The notes under the pieces were generated by a model, which worked only from the letters and a program-made list of their open reading frames with translations, ran no database searches and had not been told where the DNA came from. From Polynucleobacter sp. AP-Nino-20-G2 (lineage in GTDB: Bacteria; Pseudomonadota; Gammaproteobacteria; Burkholderiales; Burkholderiaceae): a DNA stretch of 64,000 nucleotides. Position numbers and translations under genes: made by a program. The stretch covers positions 62,001 to 126,000 of the forward strand of contig NZ_CP061313.1 of the NCBI RefSeq assembly GCF_018688235.1. The letters run 5' to 3'. The number at the start of each line of letters is the position of its first letter. Positions within the stretch are counted from its first letter, which is position 1. Positions 42,956-51,567 of the stretch are shown piece after piece.

Positions 42956-43312
42956 GTGAGCCACGATCCAAATTGCTTGTTTTGTAAGATTTCTCAAGGG
43001 GCGATCCCATCCCAAAAGGTTTACGAGGATGAGGAAATCTATGCATTTAAAGACATTAACCCAGCAGCGCCGATCCATTTTTTGATTATTCCTAAGAAAC
43101 ATATCGACATGCTTGAGTCTGCGGAGGCGATGGATGCGCCATTGCTAGGTAGAATGATGGAATTGGCGCCACGTCTTGCAAAAGAACAGGGTTGTCGTCC
43201 TGGAAAAGATGGTGGCTTTAGATTAGTAGTGAACAATGGTGCAGATGGTGGACAAGAGGTCTATCACTTGCATCTACATGTGATGGGCGGTCCACGCCCC
43301 TGGAAAAAATAG
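42956..43312 (+). CDS. HIT-family purine nucleotide hydrolase (HinT-like)
   Basis: A 118-residue histidine-triad protein. It starts at GTG (SHDPNCLFCKISQGAIPS), with the HinT-type N-terminal CLFCKI, then INPAAPIHFLIIPKKHI, and ends with the catalytic triad HLHLHVMGG. HinT enzymes split purine phosphoramidates such as aminoacyl-AMP adducts. It lies between hisE and tatA, an order seen widely in betaproteobacteria. AGAGG upstream gives a plausible ribosome-binding site. Confidence 0.95.
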   Translation: MSHDPNCLFCKISQGAIPSQKVYEDEEIYAFKDINPAAPIHFLIIPKKHIDMLESAEAMDAPLLGRMMELAPRLAKEQGCRPGKDGGFRLVVNNGADGGQEVYHLHLHVMGGPRPWKK

Positions 43313-43328
43313 TCCAAGGAGATTAAAG

Positions 43329-43562
43329 ATGGGTTCATTTAGCATTTGGCATTGGTTGATCGTATTGGTGATCGTGATGTTGGTATTTGGTACCAAAAAA
43401 TTACGCAATATCGGCCAAGACTTAGGCGGCGCAGTGAAAGGCTTTAAAGATGGCATGAAAGCATCTGAAGAGCCACAAGACAAAGCCAGGGAACAAATTC
43501 AGAGCGCTACAGCACCTGCGGATAAAACTGTGGATGTGCAGGCCAAAGACGTTAACAAGTAA
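43329..43562 (+). CDS. tatA: Twin-arginine translocase subunit TatA
   Basis: A 77-residue TatA: short N-terminus, membrane helix (IWHWLIVLVIVMLVFG, about 6-21), the conserved Phe-Gly hinge, then the amphipathic helix KKLRNIGQDLGGAVKGFKDGM and a charged tail. TatA polymerises to form the transport pore for folded proteins. AAGGAG is upstream. tatB and tatC follow on the same transcript. The Rieske protein at 48.7 kb is a likely client. Confidence 0.97.
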   Translation: MGSFSIWHWLIVLVIVMLVFGTKKLRNIGQDLGGAVKGFKDGMKASEEPQDKAREQIQSATAPADKTVDVQAKDVNK

Positions 43563-43599
43563 TTGTCCACATTACGCAACTACTACACATCATTTCTAA

Positions 43600-44076
43600 A
43601 TGATTGATCTTGGCGTATCAAAGCTCGCGCTGATCGCGGTAGTTGCCTTGGTGGTAGTTGGGCCAGAACGTTTGCCAAAAGTTGCTCGCATGGCGGGTAA
43701 TTTATTTGGGCGTGCACAGCGCTACATGGCTGATGTGAAATCTGAAGTGAGCCGTCAGATGGAAGTAGAAGAGTTTAAGAAGCTGCGCGAAGAGAGTGCC
43801 TCGGTTTTAAAGGAGGTTGAAAGCAGTATTCAGTCAACCGTTCAAGAGGCCAGCGCAAATCTGAGTGATCAAGCCGATATCTTTGAAAATAATTTCACCA
43901 GAGCGCCGCTTGATGAAAAAGAAGTGCTTCGCAAGTCTGTGCGTCAGGGTCGAAAGAGCTGGGGCGTAAGACGTGCGGCAAGACCAGTTTGGTTCAAGCG
44001 TTCTGCCGGTATTCGTACGCGCGTGCAATCCGGTGCCGCCCGAATGAAGCGTTTCCATCACAGCGCCAATAAGTAA
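43600..44076 (+). CDS. tatB: Twin-arginine translocase subunit TatB
   Basis: A 158-residue TatB: MIDLGVSKLALIAVVALVVVGPERLP (membrane helix then the GPERLP hinge), an amphipathic helix (VARMAGNLFGRAQRYMADV), a long charged helix, and an Arg-rich C-terminal tail. TatB with TatC forms the signal-peptide receptor. The basic, poorly conserved tail (about 120-158) is usual for betaproteobacterial TatB. It lies 37 bp after tatA and 20 bp before tatC. Confidence 0.96.
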   Translation: MIDLGVSKLALIAVVALVVVGPERLPKVARMAGNLFGRAQRYMADVKSEVSRQMEVEEFKKLREESASVLKEVESSIQSTVQEASANLSDQADIFENNFTRAPLDEKEVLRKSVRQGRKSWGVRRAARPVWFKRSAGIRTRVQSGAARMKRFHHSANK

Positions 44077-44096
44077 AAACAGTAAAAACTATTTCA

Positions 44097-44879
44097 ATGA
44101 CGCAAAATAATTCAACAGAAGATTCAGGCCTACAGGAATCTTTCCTATCCCATCTGTTTGAATTGCGTGATCGCATTGTTAAATCCGCGCTGGCTATTAT
44201 TGTGGTGTTCGTCGGCCTAGTCTACTGGGCGCCCGATATTTTTCATTACTTCGCGCAACCTTTGTTAGAGGCATTGCCTGCTGGCGGAAAAATGATTGTG
44301 ACCGATGTCACGGGATCTTTCTTTGTGCCAATGAAGGTAACGATGTTGGTTGCCTTCTTAATTGCTTTGCCAGTGGTGATGTACCAGCTGTGGGCCTTTA
44401 TTGCCCCTGGTTTGTATCAACATGAACGCAAGCTCATTTTGCCTTTGGTCGTAAGTAGCTACAGCCTCTTTATTTTCGGCATGGCTTTTGCGTATTTCTT
44501 GGTATTTCCAACGGTATTTAAATTCATGGCGAGTTATAACGCGCCGCTTGGTGCGGAGATGTCTACGGACATTGATAATTATCTGAGCTTTGCCATGACC
44601 ACCTTCTTGGCGTTTGGCATCACCTTTGAGGTGCCAGTTGTTGTGGTGGTCCTAGTTCGTATGGGTATGGTGCCATTGGCTAAGCTGAGAGAGATCCGTC
44701 CTTATGTGATTGTTGGCGCGTTTGTGATTTCAGCAATCGTTACGCCGCCTGATGTCTTGTCTCAGTTGCTTCTAGCGGTGCCAATGAGTTTGCTTTATGA
44801 GCTCGGCTTATTGGTGGCGCGCTTCTACGTGCCAAAGCCTTCATCTGAGGATGAGACGGGCGCCGCAAATACTAATTAA
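44097..44879 (+). CDS. tatC: Twin-arginine translocase subunit TatC
   Basis: A 260-residue inner-membrane protein with six membrane helices and the TatC hallmarks: FLSHLFELRDRIVKSA at the N-terminus (receptor site for the twin-arginine motif), FFVPMKVTMLVAFLIALPVVMYQLWAFIAPGLY with ERKLILPL, and FGITFEVPVVVVVLVRMG. The stop codon lies inside a 9-bp inverted repeat shared with the next gene's stop on the opposite strand. Confidence 0.98.
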   Translation: MTQNNSTEDSGLQESFLSHLFELRDRIVKSALAIIVVFVGLVYWAPDIFHYFAQPLLEALPAGGKMIVTDVTGSFFVPMKVTMLVAFLIALPVVMYQLWAFIAPGLYQHERKLILPLVVSSYSLFIFGMAFAYFLVFPTVFKFMASYNAPLGAEMSTDIDNYLSFAMTTFLAFGITFEVPVVVVVLVRMGMVPLAKLREIRPYVIVGAFVISAIVTPPDVLSQLLLAVPMSLLYELGLLVARFYVPKPSSEDETGAANTN

Positions 44880-44894
44880 GTATTGCTTAATTAG
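44872..44894. terminator. Hairpin holding both stop codons (tatC / Sel1 gene)
   Basis: CTAATTAAG (44872-44880) and CTTAATTAG (44886-44894) form a perfect 9-bp inverted repeat with loop TATTG. The tatC stop (44877-44879) is in the left arm and the opposite gene's stop (complement of 44887-44889) in the right. It is AT-rich without a T-run, so a weak convergent-end hairpin. Confidence 0.45.
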
Positions 44895-46347
44895 CTTCCG
44901 TAGTTAAGCCCTGCTTTGAAAAGGTATTCTGCAACCAAGTAGTCACTCGATCAAAGCGATAGCGCCTTTGGCGCAAATTGCCTTCCTGATCTAAATCCGC
45001 TCCAGCAAATGCTTTACCAGCCGCTAGTAAGGAGCGACGTTGCTGAATAGTGTCAATCTGAATCAGTCTTGGCAGAATTTTTGGCAACTCCCAACGAATA
45101 TCCACCACAACACAATGTTCATGTTGAAGTTGGCCAACCTCACAAAGTAATAGTTCGGCTTTGCTCAAATTAAACTGATTGGCAATGATGATTCTGTGAC
45201 AAAGCAAGATCCATTCGGCATCGAGTTTGTATTCGGCATGATGATCTAAAGCCTTTTCAGCATAAGTGGCTAACTCATGCCAATCGTTCTTCTTGGGATC
45301 ATCAATACTCTCTAGAATTTTCCCCAGCAACTCCTTGGCTTCTGGCACTCCTTGTTGGTGAGCTTGCCATACCCAGTAGGAGGCTTGAAGTCCGCGCACC
45401 TTCTCTTCAATCTTTTCGCGCTTACGCCAGAGGTTCGCTCCTTTACGAAGTTGCGCCTGCGCATGACCAAGGTCAGCGGCCCTATCAAAGCAGCGGTCAC
45501 TCTCGGTTGCGTTGTAGCCTGAGAATTGCGGGCGACGATAAATCTCCCCAAGTGCAAACCAGGCATCACGATCACCATCTTTAGCAGCGAGCTCTAACCA
45601 GTAAGCGGCTTTTTTTAATGAGGCATTGGATTTAATGGATTGACTTGTGACTCTATCAAATTGAGCAAGTCGCAAACCCAGTGTGAGTTTAGCGATGGTG
45701 AGTCCCAGCTCAGCTGCTCGAATCAATGCGTCTTCGTTGTGATCATTAAGCCAAGTGTTCCAAAGCGACGAGAGCGTTTCATCTTTTGGCTGAAGCTGAA
45801 TGAGAAGCTCTTTAGCGGAATTCGTAAATGGTGTTTCGGCCTCAGCTAATGTCAATAGAAATTCTTTAGCTGTTTTTTGAAGGGATAAAAAATCAGTGCC
45901 GCCTTCGTGTTTCAAAAGCCAATGAGCAAGTTCAGTCTGCAAATCCTTTTTATCGGGATCTAGCAGCAACTCTCCGAGTTGCCATTGCGCTGCGTAACTT
46001 GCGGAAATATTTGCTTTTGCCAAGCCCCAAAATGATTTCCACCCAAAGGGAAATGCGGGCGAGTTAAAGGTTGCAGCCAAAGGAACCGCTGAAATCTGCT
46101 CAAGTACCCCCAGAATTTGAGGTGAGCATAAGAGCAAAGCAGGGATTTCATCATCACTTGAGCTTGAATCCTCAAGTACTTGATTTTTAATGGAAAAGTA
46201 CGATTTCTCAAGCCAAATCAATGCGTTGGCTGGCTGTATGGGGGTTTTAAAGGCCCCGGTAAGATAGGCTGAAGCTAAATTTTGTTGCGCAGAAACATCA
46301 CCAAGGCGGGCTGATTGGAGGATTTTTAAGAATTCGCGGCTTGCCAT
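44887..46347 (-). CDS. Sel1-repeat (SLR/TPR-like) protein of unknown function
   Basis: A 486-residue soluble-looking protein of Sel1-type alpha-helical repeats. Recognisable units are ARLGDVSAQQNLASAYLTG near the N-terminus, AAELGLTIAKLTLGLRLAQ in the middle, and WLELAAKDGDRDAWFALGEIY followed by DRAADLGHAQAQLRKGANLW and WQAHQQGVPEAKELLGKI. Such repeats usually act as protein scaffolds. No signal peptide is seen with the start MASREFLKIL at 46347; a frame opening at 46443 would add 32 residues without support. It is convergent with tatC and divergent from the porin. Function unknown. Confidence 0.85.
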   Translation of the reverse strand: MASREFLKILQSARLGDVSAQQNLASAYLTGAFKTPIQPANALIWLEKSYFSIKNQVLEDSSSSDDEIPALLLCSPQILGVLEQISAVPLAATFNSPAFPFGWKSFWGLAKANISASYAAQWQLGELLLDPDKKDLQTELAHWLLKHEGGTDFLSLQKTAKEFLLTLAEAETPFTNSAKELLIQLQPKDETLSSLWNTWLNDHNEDALIRAAELGLTIAKLTLGLRLAQFDRVTSQSIKSNASLKKAAYWLELAAKDGDRDAWFALGEIYRRPQFSGYNATESDRCFDRAADLGHAQAQLRKGANLWRKREKIEEKVRGLQASYWVWQAHQQGVPEAKELLGKILESIDDPKKNDWHELATYAEKALDHHAEYKLDAEWILLCHRIIIANQFNLSKAELLLCEVGQLQHEHCVVVDIRWELPKILPRLIQIDTIQQRRSLLAAGKAFAGADLDQEGNLRQRRYRFDRVTTWLQNTFSKQGLTTEAN

Positions 46348-46555
46348 ATGACAATTTTGCCATCTGAGGCCCCAAAACACCCGAAAAGGATGCTCTTGTT
46401 GCCGTGATACAACAAAGAAAGCCAAAAAACTACCTTTTGACAAGCAAAAAGAGCTCCTAAATACCCTTACCCCCAGTCTAGTGGGGCAAAAGAAGCAAAA
46501 TTCATTGGTCCCAGTTTTATTTGGGCATTACTTTCAATTTATGGAGATTTAAAGA

Positions 46556-47836
46556 ATGAAAAAATCACTATTAGCAGTTGCAGCAATGACAGCATTTGCT
46601 GGCGCTGCACAAGCTCAGTCCTCAGTAACCGTATACGGTATCTTGGACGTAGGTTTTGTTGGCTCACATTACAACGGTACTTCTACAACAGCTAACGCAG
46701 CAAACGTTAGCAATGGTGCCGGTACTGGTGGTTTAGCAGTTAACGGTGGCTCAGCTGGCTTTGGCCAATCTGCTGAATCCACAAGCCGCATTGGCTTCAA
46801 AGGTTCTGAAGATTTAGGTGGTGGTTTGGCTGCTATCTTCACTATTGAAACAGCAGTAAACCCTAACGGTAGCGGTAGCAATAACGCTGCTACAACTGGC
46901 ACAGGTACATTTGGTCAATTCAACCGTCAAACTTTTGCTGGTTTAAGCAAGAGCGGTATGGGTTCAGCAACTATTGGTACTCAGTACACTCCAGTTTTTG
47001 ACGTAATGGCTACTACTGATGCAGCTAGCATGAACAACTTAGTTGGTAACGCTGTTTACACGGGTAACTTGCAATCTTCTACTGGCACATACAACACTGG
47101 TTTAGGTTCTTACTCATCCACTGGATCTTCCCCTACAAGTTTTGACGCATCTAGCGGTGCTTATGTAACACGCGCTTCAAATGCATTGAAAGTTCAGTCC
47201 GTTCGTTTCGCTGGTTTGCAAGGCCAAGCATTCTATGCACAAGCTAATTCAAGCCAATCAGGTACTACTTCTACTGGTGCAAATAACAACACAGTATTCG
47301 GCGTAAATGCTGACTACGTTTGGAACAAGTTGAACGTTGTTGCTGCTTATCAGTCTTTCAGAGCACAAAACGGTACTGCAGCTCAAACAACTACTGGTGC
47401 TAAAGCAGCTGACGGCTCAGCAGGTAACTTTGGTGTTAACGCTAGTGATTCACAGACATATGCTGCTGCAACTTATGACTTCGGTATCGTGAAGACATAC
47501 GCTCAGTACATCACACGTAAAGCCTTTGCAACTGCTGATAACAACTTCGGTACTTCACGTTCAGCTTATCAGTTGGGTGCTAAGAGCTTCATTACACCAA
47601 CTATCTCTGTATACGCAACTTATGGTTTAGGTAAGTCAAGCTATGCTCAGCCAGGCACAGCTTATGCTAACTTCCGTACAACTCAGTTAGGTTCAGACTA
47701 CTACTTGAGCAAGCGTACAAACTTGTACGTAGCATACGGTTCATTCAACCAGTCAAGCAATGGCGCAACAGGTTCTACTGGTGTTTCAGGCGTTTCTGGT
47801 ATGAACTACGCTGCTGGCGTACGTCACACTTTCTAA
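46556..47836 (+). CDS. Gram-negative trimeric porin (Burkholderia/Neisseria type)
   Basis: A 426-residue outer-membrane porin with a signal peptide (MKKSLLAVAAMTAFAGAAQA, cut before QSSVTVYGILDVG), the start of the first beta strand, then the block SRIGFKGSEDLGGGLAAIFTIE and GQFNRQTFAGLSKSGMGSATIGTQYTP. The C-terminal strand ends MNYAAGVRHTF with terminal Phe, the BAM signal. Ser/Thr/Asn/Gly-rich loops (30-60, 180-210) are variable surface loops. GGAG is upstream of the ATG. It should form a general diffusion pore, and it ends at a strong terminator. Confidence 0.96.
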   Translation: MKKSLLAVAAMTAFAGAAQAQSSVTVYGILDVGFVGSHYNGTSTTANAANVSNGAGTGGLAVNGGSAGFGQSAESTSRIGFKGSEDLGGGLAAIFTIETAVNPNGSGSNNAATTGTGTFGQFNRQTFAGLSKSGMGSATIGTQYTPVFDVMATTDAASMNNLVGNAVYTGNLQSSTGTYNTGLGSYSSTGSSPTSFDASSGAYVTRASNALKVQSVRFAGLQGQAFYAQANSSQSGTTSTGANNNTVFGVNADYVWNKLNVVAAYQSFRAQNGTAAQTTTGAKAADGSAGNFGVNASDSQTYAAATYDFGIVKTYAQYITRKAFATADNNFGTSRSAYQLGAKSFITPTISVYATYGLGKSSYAQPGTAYANFRTTQLGSDYYLSKRTNLYVAYGSFNQSSNGATGSTGVSGVSGMNYAAGVRHTF

Positions 47837-47882
47837 TTTAATGCTAGCGTAAGCTAGTAGAAGATTAGTTTGGTACTAAATT

Positions 47883-47912
47883 AACCCACTGTGGCAACAC
47901 AGTGGGTTTTTT
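47883..47912 (+). terminator. Porin gene terminator
   Basis: AACCCACTGTG (47883-47893) pairs perfectly with CACAGTGGGTT (47898-47908) around a GCAA tetraloop, followed by a T-run to 47912. It is a strong intrinsic terminator 46 bp after the porin stop codon. Confidence 0.93.
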
Positions 47913-48170
47913 GTTTATTAAGCTTTGTGAGGTATTTGGGTTGATGCCATCATGGTGTGCAACCCCTAATGAAGTCTTCTTGCCGGAACCTATTTGCAGT
48001 TGGCTTAAAAAGCCATCTAGCCAACTCTGAGTTGATTGAAGTGGATGGCTATTCCCGTGGTAAAAGTAATGCTGAAACAACCCCAACCCCCGTATACAGA
48101 TTTTGAAATGAGATCCTGCTCGGGTCTGATATTGGGGCTTTGCAAGTAGATTGGCAGCTTGAGATTATTG
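47913..48170. other. Intergenic region without a convincing gene
   Basis: The stretch between the porin terminator and mscL (334 bp from porin stop to mscL stop) holds no gene I can support. A minus-strand frame runs from about 48164 to 47865 but has only a weak TTG start, overlaps the porin terminator and shows no recognisable family. One hairpin is clear: AGTTGGCT (47998-48005) with AGCCAACT (48019-48026), and a competing pairing of GGCT with AGCC (48011-48014) inside it. Confidence 0.6.
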
Positions 48171-48602
48171 CTATTTTTTCAGGCTATCCCGAATTTCTCT
48201 GAGTAAGGAAATATCTTCTGGTTCTGGAGGTGCTGGTGGTGCTGGGGGAGCATCCATGATTCGAACCTTGTTGACTACTTTGATCATTTGGAAGATCACA
48301 AATGCCAAAAGGATGAAATTAATCGAAATGGTGATGAAATTACCGTATGCAAAGATTGGTACCCCGGCCTTTTTGAGGGCATCAAAGGTTCTAGGTACGC
48401 CATCTGGTACATGACCCAGAACGATAAACAGGTTTGTAAAGTCGATATGACCGCCTAGTAGGGTTGAAATCACTGGCATCACAATGTCATTTACCAGGGA
48501 ATCCACGATCTTCCCAAAAGCACCGCCAATAATCACACCAACCGCTAAATCGATGACATTTCCCTTAACGGCAAAGTCCCGAAACTCTTTTAAAACACTC
48601 AT
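48171..48602 (-). CDS. mscL: Large-conductance mechanosensitive channel
   Basis: A 143-residue channel that opens under membrane tension to release solutes in osmotic downshock. Visible: N-terminal amphipathic helix MSVLKEFRDFAVKGNVIDLA, first membrane helix VGVIIGGAFGKIVDSLVNDIVMPV (pore-lining), a periplasmic loop, the second helix FITISINFILLAFVIFQMIK, and the charged C-terminal bundle with an Ala/Pro linker. ATG 48602 follows GGGAG by 5 nt and is preferred to a GTG two codons upstream. It diverges from petA. Confidence 0.96.
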   Translation of the reverse strand: MSVLKEFRDFAVKGNVIDLAVGVIIGGAFGKIVDSLVNDIVMPVISTLLGGHIDFTNLFIVLGHVPDGVPRTFDALKKAGVPIFAYGNFITISINFILLAFVIFQMIKVVNKVRIMDAPPAPPAPPEPEDISLLREIRDSLKK

Positions 48603-48659
48603 AAACACTCCCTTTTTAATTTAGATAGAGATTAACCTGAGATTAACCCCATAACTTAC

Positions 48660-48687
48660 TTGCATACCCCACTTTTTACTTTAAAAT
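48660..48687 (+). promoter_or_regulatory. Probable petABC promoter
   Basis: TTGCAT (48660-48665) and TAAAAT (48682-48687) are separated by 16 bp. The predicted start is near 48694, about 45 nt before petA. It lies in the divergent gap between mscL and petA. Inferred from sequence match only. Confidence 0.5.
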
Positions 48688-48739
48688 CTTACCTTTAAGC
48701 AATTTCCACCCATAAATGCTCTTCCGAGGAATTTTGTAA

Positions 48740-49342
48740 ATGAGTGACAAGCCCTGTATGGACAAGGATCGCCGCAATTGGTTGATCGCTACTTCAGCGG
48801 TTGGCGGCGTTGGTGCAGCCGCAGCCCTTTACCCTTTTGTTGATAGTTTTGAGCCTTCTGAGCGTGCTAAGGCCGCTGGAGCTGCTGTCGAGATCGATAT
48901 TACTGGTATGCAGCCAGATGAGATGCGCATGGTTGAGTGGCGCGGTAAGCCAGTTTGGGTGGTGCGTCGCACTCCTGAGCAGGTTGCAGAGTTATCCAAG
49001 ATTGACTCGGAACTTGCAGACCCTGATTCTTTAAGGGATCCGGCCCAATTTACCCCTCCTTATGCCCAAAACCAATGGCGTTCAATTAAGCCTGAATACT
49101 TGGTTGTAGTGGGTATTTGCACCCATTTAGGTTGCTCTCCTACACCTAAGTTTGAATCCGGTGCTCAGCCTTCCTTGCCAAATACCTGGCCAGGCGGCTT
49201 TTTATGCCCATGCCACGGCTCTACATTCGATATGGCAGGCCGCGTATTTAAGAACAAACCAGCCCCAGACAACCTTGAAGTACCGCCACATATGTATTTG
49301 AGCGATACCAAGATTCTGGTTGGCGATGATAAGAAGGCCTAA
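48740..49342 (+). CDS. petA: Ubiquinol-cytochrome c reductase, Rieske iron-sulfur subunit
   Basis: A 200-residue protein of the cytochrome bc1 complex. The N-terminus has DRRNWLIATSAVGGVGAAAALYPF: an Arg-Arg pair ahead of a membrane helix, like Tat-dependent Rieske proteins. The 2Fe-2S ligands are in CTHLGCSP (Cys and His) and CPCHGSTFD, with the two disulfide cysteines also present. The head moves between quinol oxidation and cytochrome c1. It is the first gene of petABC, with petB 10 bp downstream. Confidence 0.97.
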   Translation: MSDKPCMDKDRRNWLIATSAVGGVGAAAALYPFVDSFEPSERAKAAGAAVEIDITGMQPDEMRMVEWRGKPVWVVRRTPEQVAELSKIDSELADPDSLRDPAQFTPPYAQNQWRSIKPEYLVVVGICTHLGCSPTPKFESGAQPSLPNTWPGGFLCPCHGSTFDMAGRVFKNKPAPDNLEVPPHMYLSDTKILVGDDKKA

Positions 49343-49352
49343 GGAGAGATAA

Positions 49353-50753
49353 ATGGCATTTCAAGAAAAACAAGTCCCAGCAGACGCTTCCTCAGCTCAA
49401 AAGCTAATGGCTTGGGTTGACTCACGTCTACCTGTAACAGAAGCATTTAAGCGTCATATGAGCGAGTACTACGCTCCAAAAAATCTGAATTTCTTCTACA
49501 TTTTTGGTGCATTAGCTATCGTTGTGTTGGTCAATCAGATCTTTACCGGTATTTTCTTGACGATGAACTACAAGCCTGATGCTGCAAAGGCTTTTGAGTC
49601 CGTTGAGTACATCATGCGTGAAGTGCCTTGGGGTTGGGTAATTCGCTATATGCATTCCACTGGCGCTTCCATGTTCTTTGTGGTGGTTTATATGCACATG
49701 TTCCGTGGCTTGATCTACGGTTCATATCGCAAGCCACGCGAGTTGATTTGGATTTTTGGTTGCGCAATTTTCTTGTGCTTGATGGGTGAAGCCTTCTTCG
49801 GCTACTTGCTCCCATGGGGTCAAATGTCCTATTGGGGCGCTCAAGTGATTGTGAACTTGTTCTCTGCAATTCCGTTCATTGGCCCAGATCTATCTTTGTG
49901 GTTGCGTGGTGACTATGTTGTGGGTGATGCAACCCTCAATCGTTTCTTTGCATTCCATGTGATTGCAATTCCATTGGTATTGGTTGGTTTAGTAGCTGCC
50001 CACATTTTGGCTTTACATGAAGTGGGCTCCAACAACCCTGATGGCGTTGAAATCAAAGAAAACTTGGATGCAAACGGCCACCCAGTTGATGGCATACCAT
50101 TTCACCCTTTTTACTCAGTGCATGACGTCATGTACTTGGGTGGTTTCTTGATTGTGTTTGCTGGCATTGTGTTTTTTGCTCCGGAGATGGGTGGTTACTT
50201 CCTCGAGGCAAATAACTTTATTCCCGCTAATCCGTTTGTGACTCCAGCGCACATTGCACCAGTTTGGTATTTCACGCCTTTCTACTCAATGTTGCGTGCA
50301 ACGACTTCAAACTTCTTGTTGCCATTGTGGATTTTCTTGGCAGTGATTTTGGGTATGTTTGCTAAGAGCACAAAAGACATCAAGATCAAAGGCGTATGTG
50401 CCGCTATCGCTGTTGTTTTGGCTGCTGGCTTCTATGCATTTGATGCGAAGTTCTGGGGTGTTGTGATCATGGGCGGTTCTGTTGTGATCATGTTCTTCTT
50501 GCCTTGGTTGGATCGTTCACCAGTGAAATCTATTCGCTATCGTCCACAGTTTCATAAATATATTTATGGCGTGTTTGTCGTGAGCTTTGTGATTTTGGGT
50601 TACTTGGGCATTCAGCCGCCATCACCAGTGTTTGAAAAGATTTCTCAGATTTGCACTATTTATTATCTGGGCTTCTTCTTGGCAATGCCGTTCTGGAGCA
50701 AGCTTGGTACTTTCAAGCCAGTTCCAACGCGCGTTACTTTTAAGTCCCATTAA
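49353..50753 (+). CDS. petB: Ubiquinol-cytochrome c reductase, cytochrome b subunit
   Basis: A 466-residue membrane protein carrying haems bL and bH and both quinone sites. Visible: MHSTGASMFFVVVYMHMFRGLIYGSYRKPRELIW (first haem histidines), GYLLPWGQMSYWGAQVI (Qo site), FFAFHVIAIPLVLVGLVAAH (second histidines) and PEMGGYFLEANNF followed by PAHIAPVWYFTPFY, a variant of the PEWY loop. About 8-10 membrane helices. GGAGAG precedes the ATG. Full-length cytochrome b, not split into b6 and subunit IV. Confidence 0.97.
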   Translation: MAFQEKQVPADASSAQKLMAWVDSRLPVTEAFKRHMSEYYAPKNLNFFYIFGALAIVVLVNQIFTGIFLTMNYKPDAAKAFESVEYIMREVPWGWVIRYMHSTGASMFFVVVYMHMFRGLIYGSYRKPRELIWIFGCAIFLCLMGEAFFGYLLPWGQMSYWGAQVIVNLFSAIPFIGPDLSLWLRGDYVVGDATLNRFFAFHVIAIPLVLVGLVAAHILALHEVGSNNPDGVEIKENLDANGHPVDGIPFHPFYSVHDVMYLGGFLIVFAGIVFFAPEMGGYFLEANNFIPANPFVTPAHIAPVWYFTPFYSMLRATTSNFLLPLWIFLAVILGMFAKSTKDIKIKGVCAAIAVVLAAGFYAFDAKFWGVVIMGGSVVIMFFLPWLDRSPVKSIRYRPQFHKYIYGVFVVSFVILGYLGIQPPSPVFEKISQICTIYYLGFFLAMPFWSKLGTFKPVPTRVTFKSH

Positions 50754-50782
50754 TTCAGACACCAGAGAAATTAGGAACTAGT

Positions 50783-51556
50783 ATGAAACGAATTCTGCAA
50801 ACTTTGATGGGCGTCTGCCAAGCAACTGTTTTGGTTGCCGCCCTAGGCTTTGGTGTTAGTGCTAATGCTAATGAAGGTGGCTTTCCGCTGGACACAGCAC
50901 CTAATCGCGTTAGCAAAAATGCTTCATTGCAAAATGGCGCTAAGTTGTTTGTCAACTATTGCTTGAACTGCCATGCAGCCTCAAGTATGCGTTACAACCG
51001 CTTGCGTGATATCGGCTTGACTGATCAACAGATCAAAGATAACTTGATTTTGACTGATGCCAAAGTCGGCGATCTCATGACAATTTCGATGACACCTAAG
51101 GAAGGTAAGGCATTTTTTGGTAAGACCCCTCCTGATTTGTCAGTAGAGGCACGTGCACGTGGTACAGATTGGCTCTACACCTATTTTCGCACTTTCTACA
51201 AAGATGACACCACGCAAACTGGTTGGAACAATATGGTGTATCCAAACGTTGGTATGCCACATGTTCTTTGGCAGTTGCAAGGCGAACGTGCTGCGAAGTT
51301 TGAGGAGCATCAAGATCCTCATGACGAAAGCCGCACAGAAAAAGTATTCGTAGGATTCGAGCAATTGACTCCAGGCACCATGAAGCCGCAAGAGTATGAC
51401 GACAATATTGCTGACTTAGTCGCATTTATGTCATGGATGGCTGAGCCAGTTCAGCTTGAGCGTAAGCGTTTGGGTGTTGTAGTGCTGATCTTTTTGGCAA
51501 TCTTCACTTTGTTAGCTTGGCGCTTAAATAAAGCCTATTGGAAAGACATTCACTAA
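50783..51556 (+). CDS. petC: Cytochrome c1
   Basis: A 257-residue subunit with a signal peptide (about 1-28, ending near NANA), the haem-binding CLNCHAASSMRY (about 52-63), the axial Met region with GMPHVLWQLQGE, and a C-terminal membrane anchor (VVLIFLAIFTLLAWRLNKAYWKDIH). It passes electrons from the Rieske protein to soluble cytochrome c, such as the dihaem cytochrome at 13 kb. AGGAAC lies 8 nt before the ATG. It ends with a small hairpin downstream. Confidence 0.97.
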   Translation: MKRILQTLMGVCQATVLVAALGFGVSANANEGGFPLDTAPNRVSKNASLQNGAKLFVNYCLNCHAASSMRYNRLRDIGLTDQQIKDNLILTDAKVGDLMTISMTPKEGKAFFGKTPPDLSVEARARGTDWLYTYFRTFYKDDTTQTGWNNMVYPNVGMPHVLWQLQGERAAKFEEHQDPHDESRTEKVFVGFEQLTPGTMKPQEYDDNIADLVAFMSWMAEPVQLERKRLGVVVLIFLAIFTLLAWRLNKAYWKDIH

Positions 51557-51567
51557 GTAAATTCATT

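Noticed and set aside
47865..48164. Minus-strand frame of up to 100 residues between porin and mscL
   Set aside because: Only a TTG start, no ribosome-binding site, no recognised family, and it runs through the porin terminator hairpin. A decayed gene cannot be excluded.
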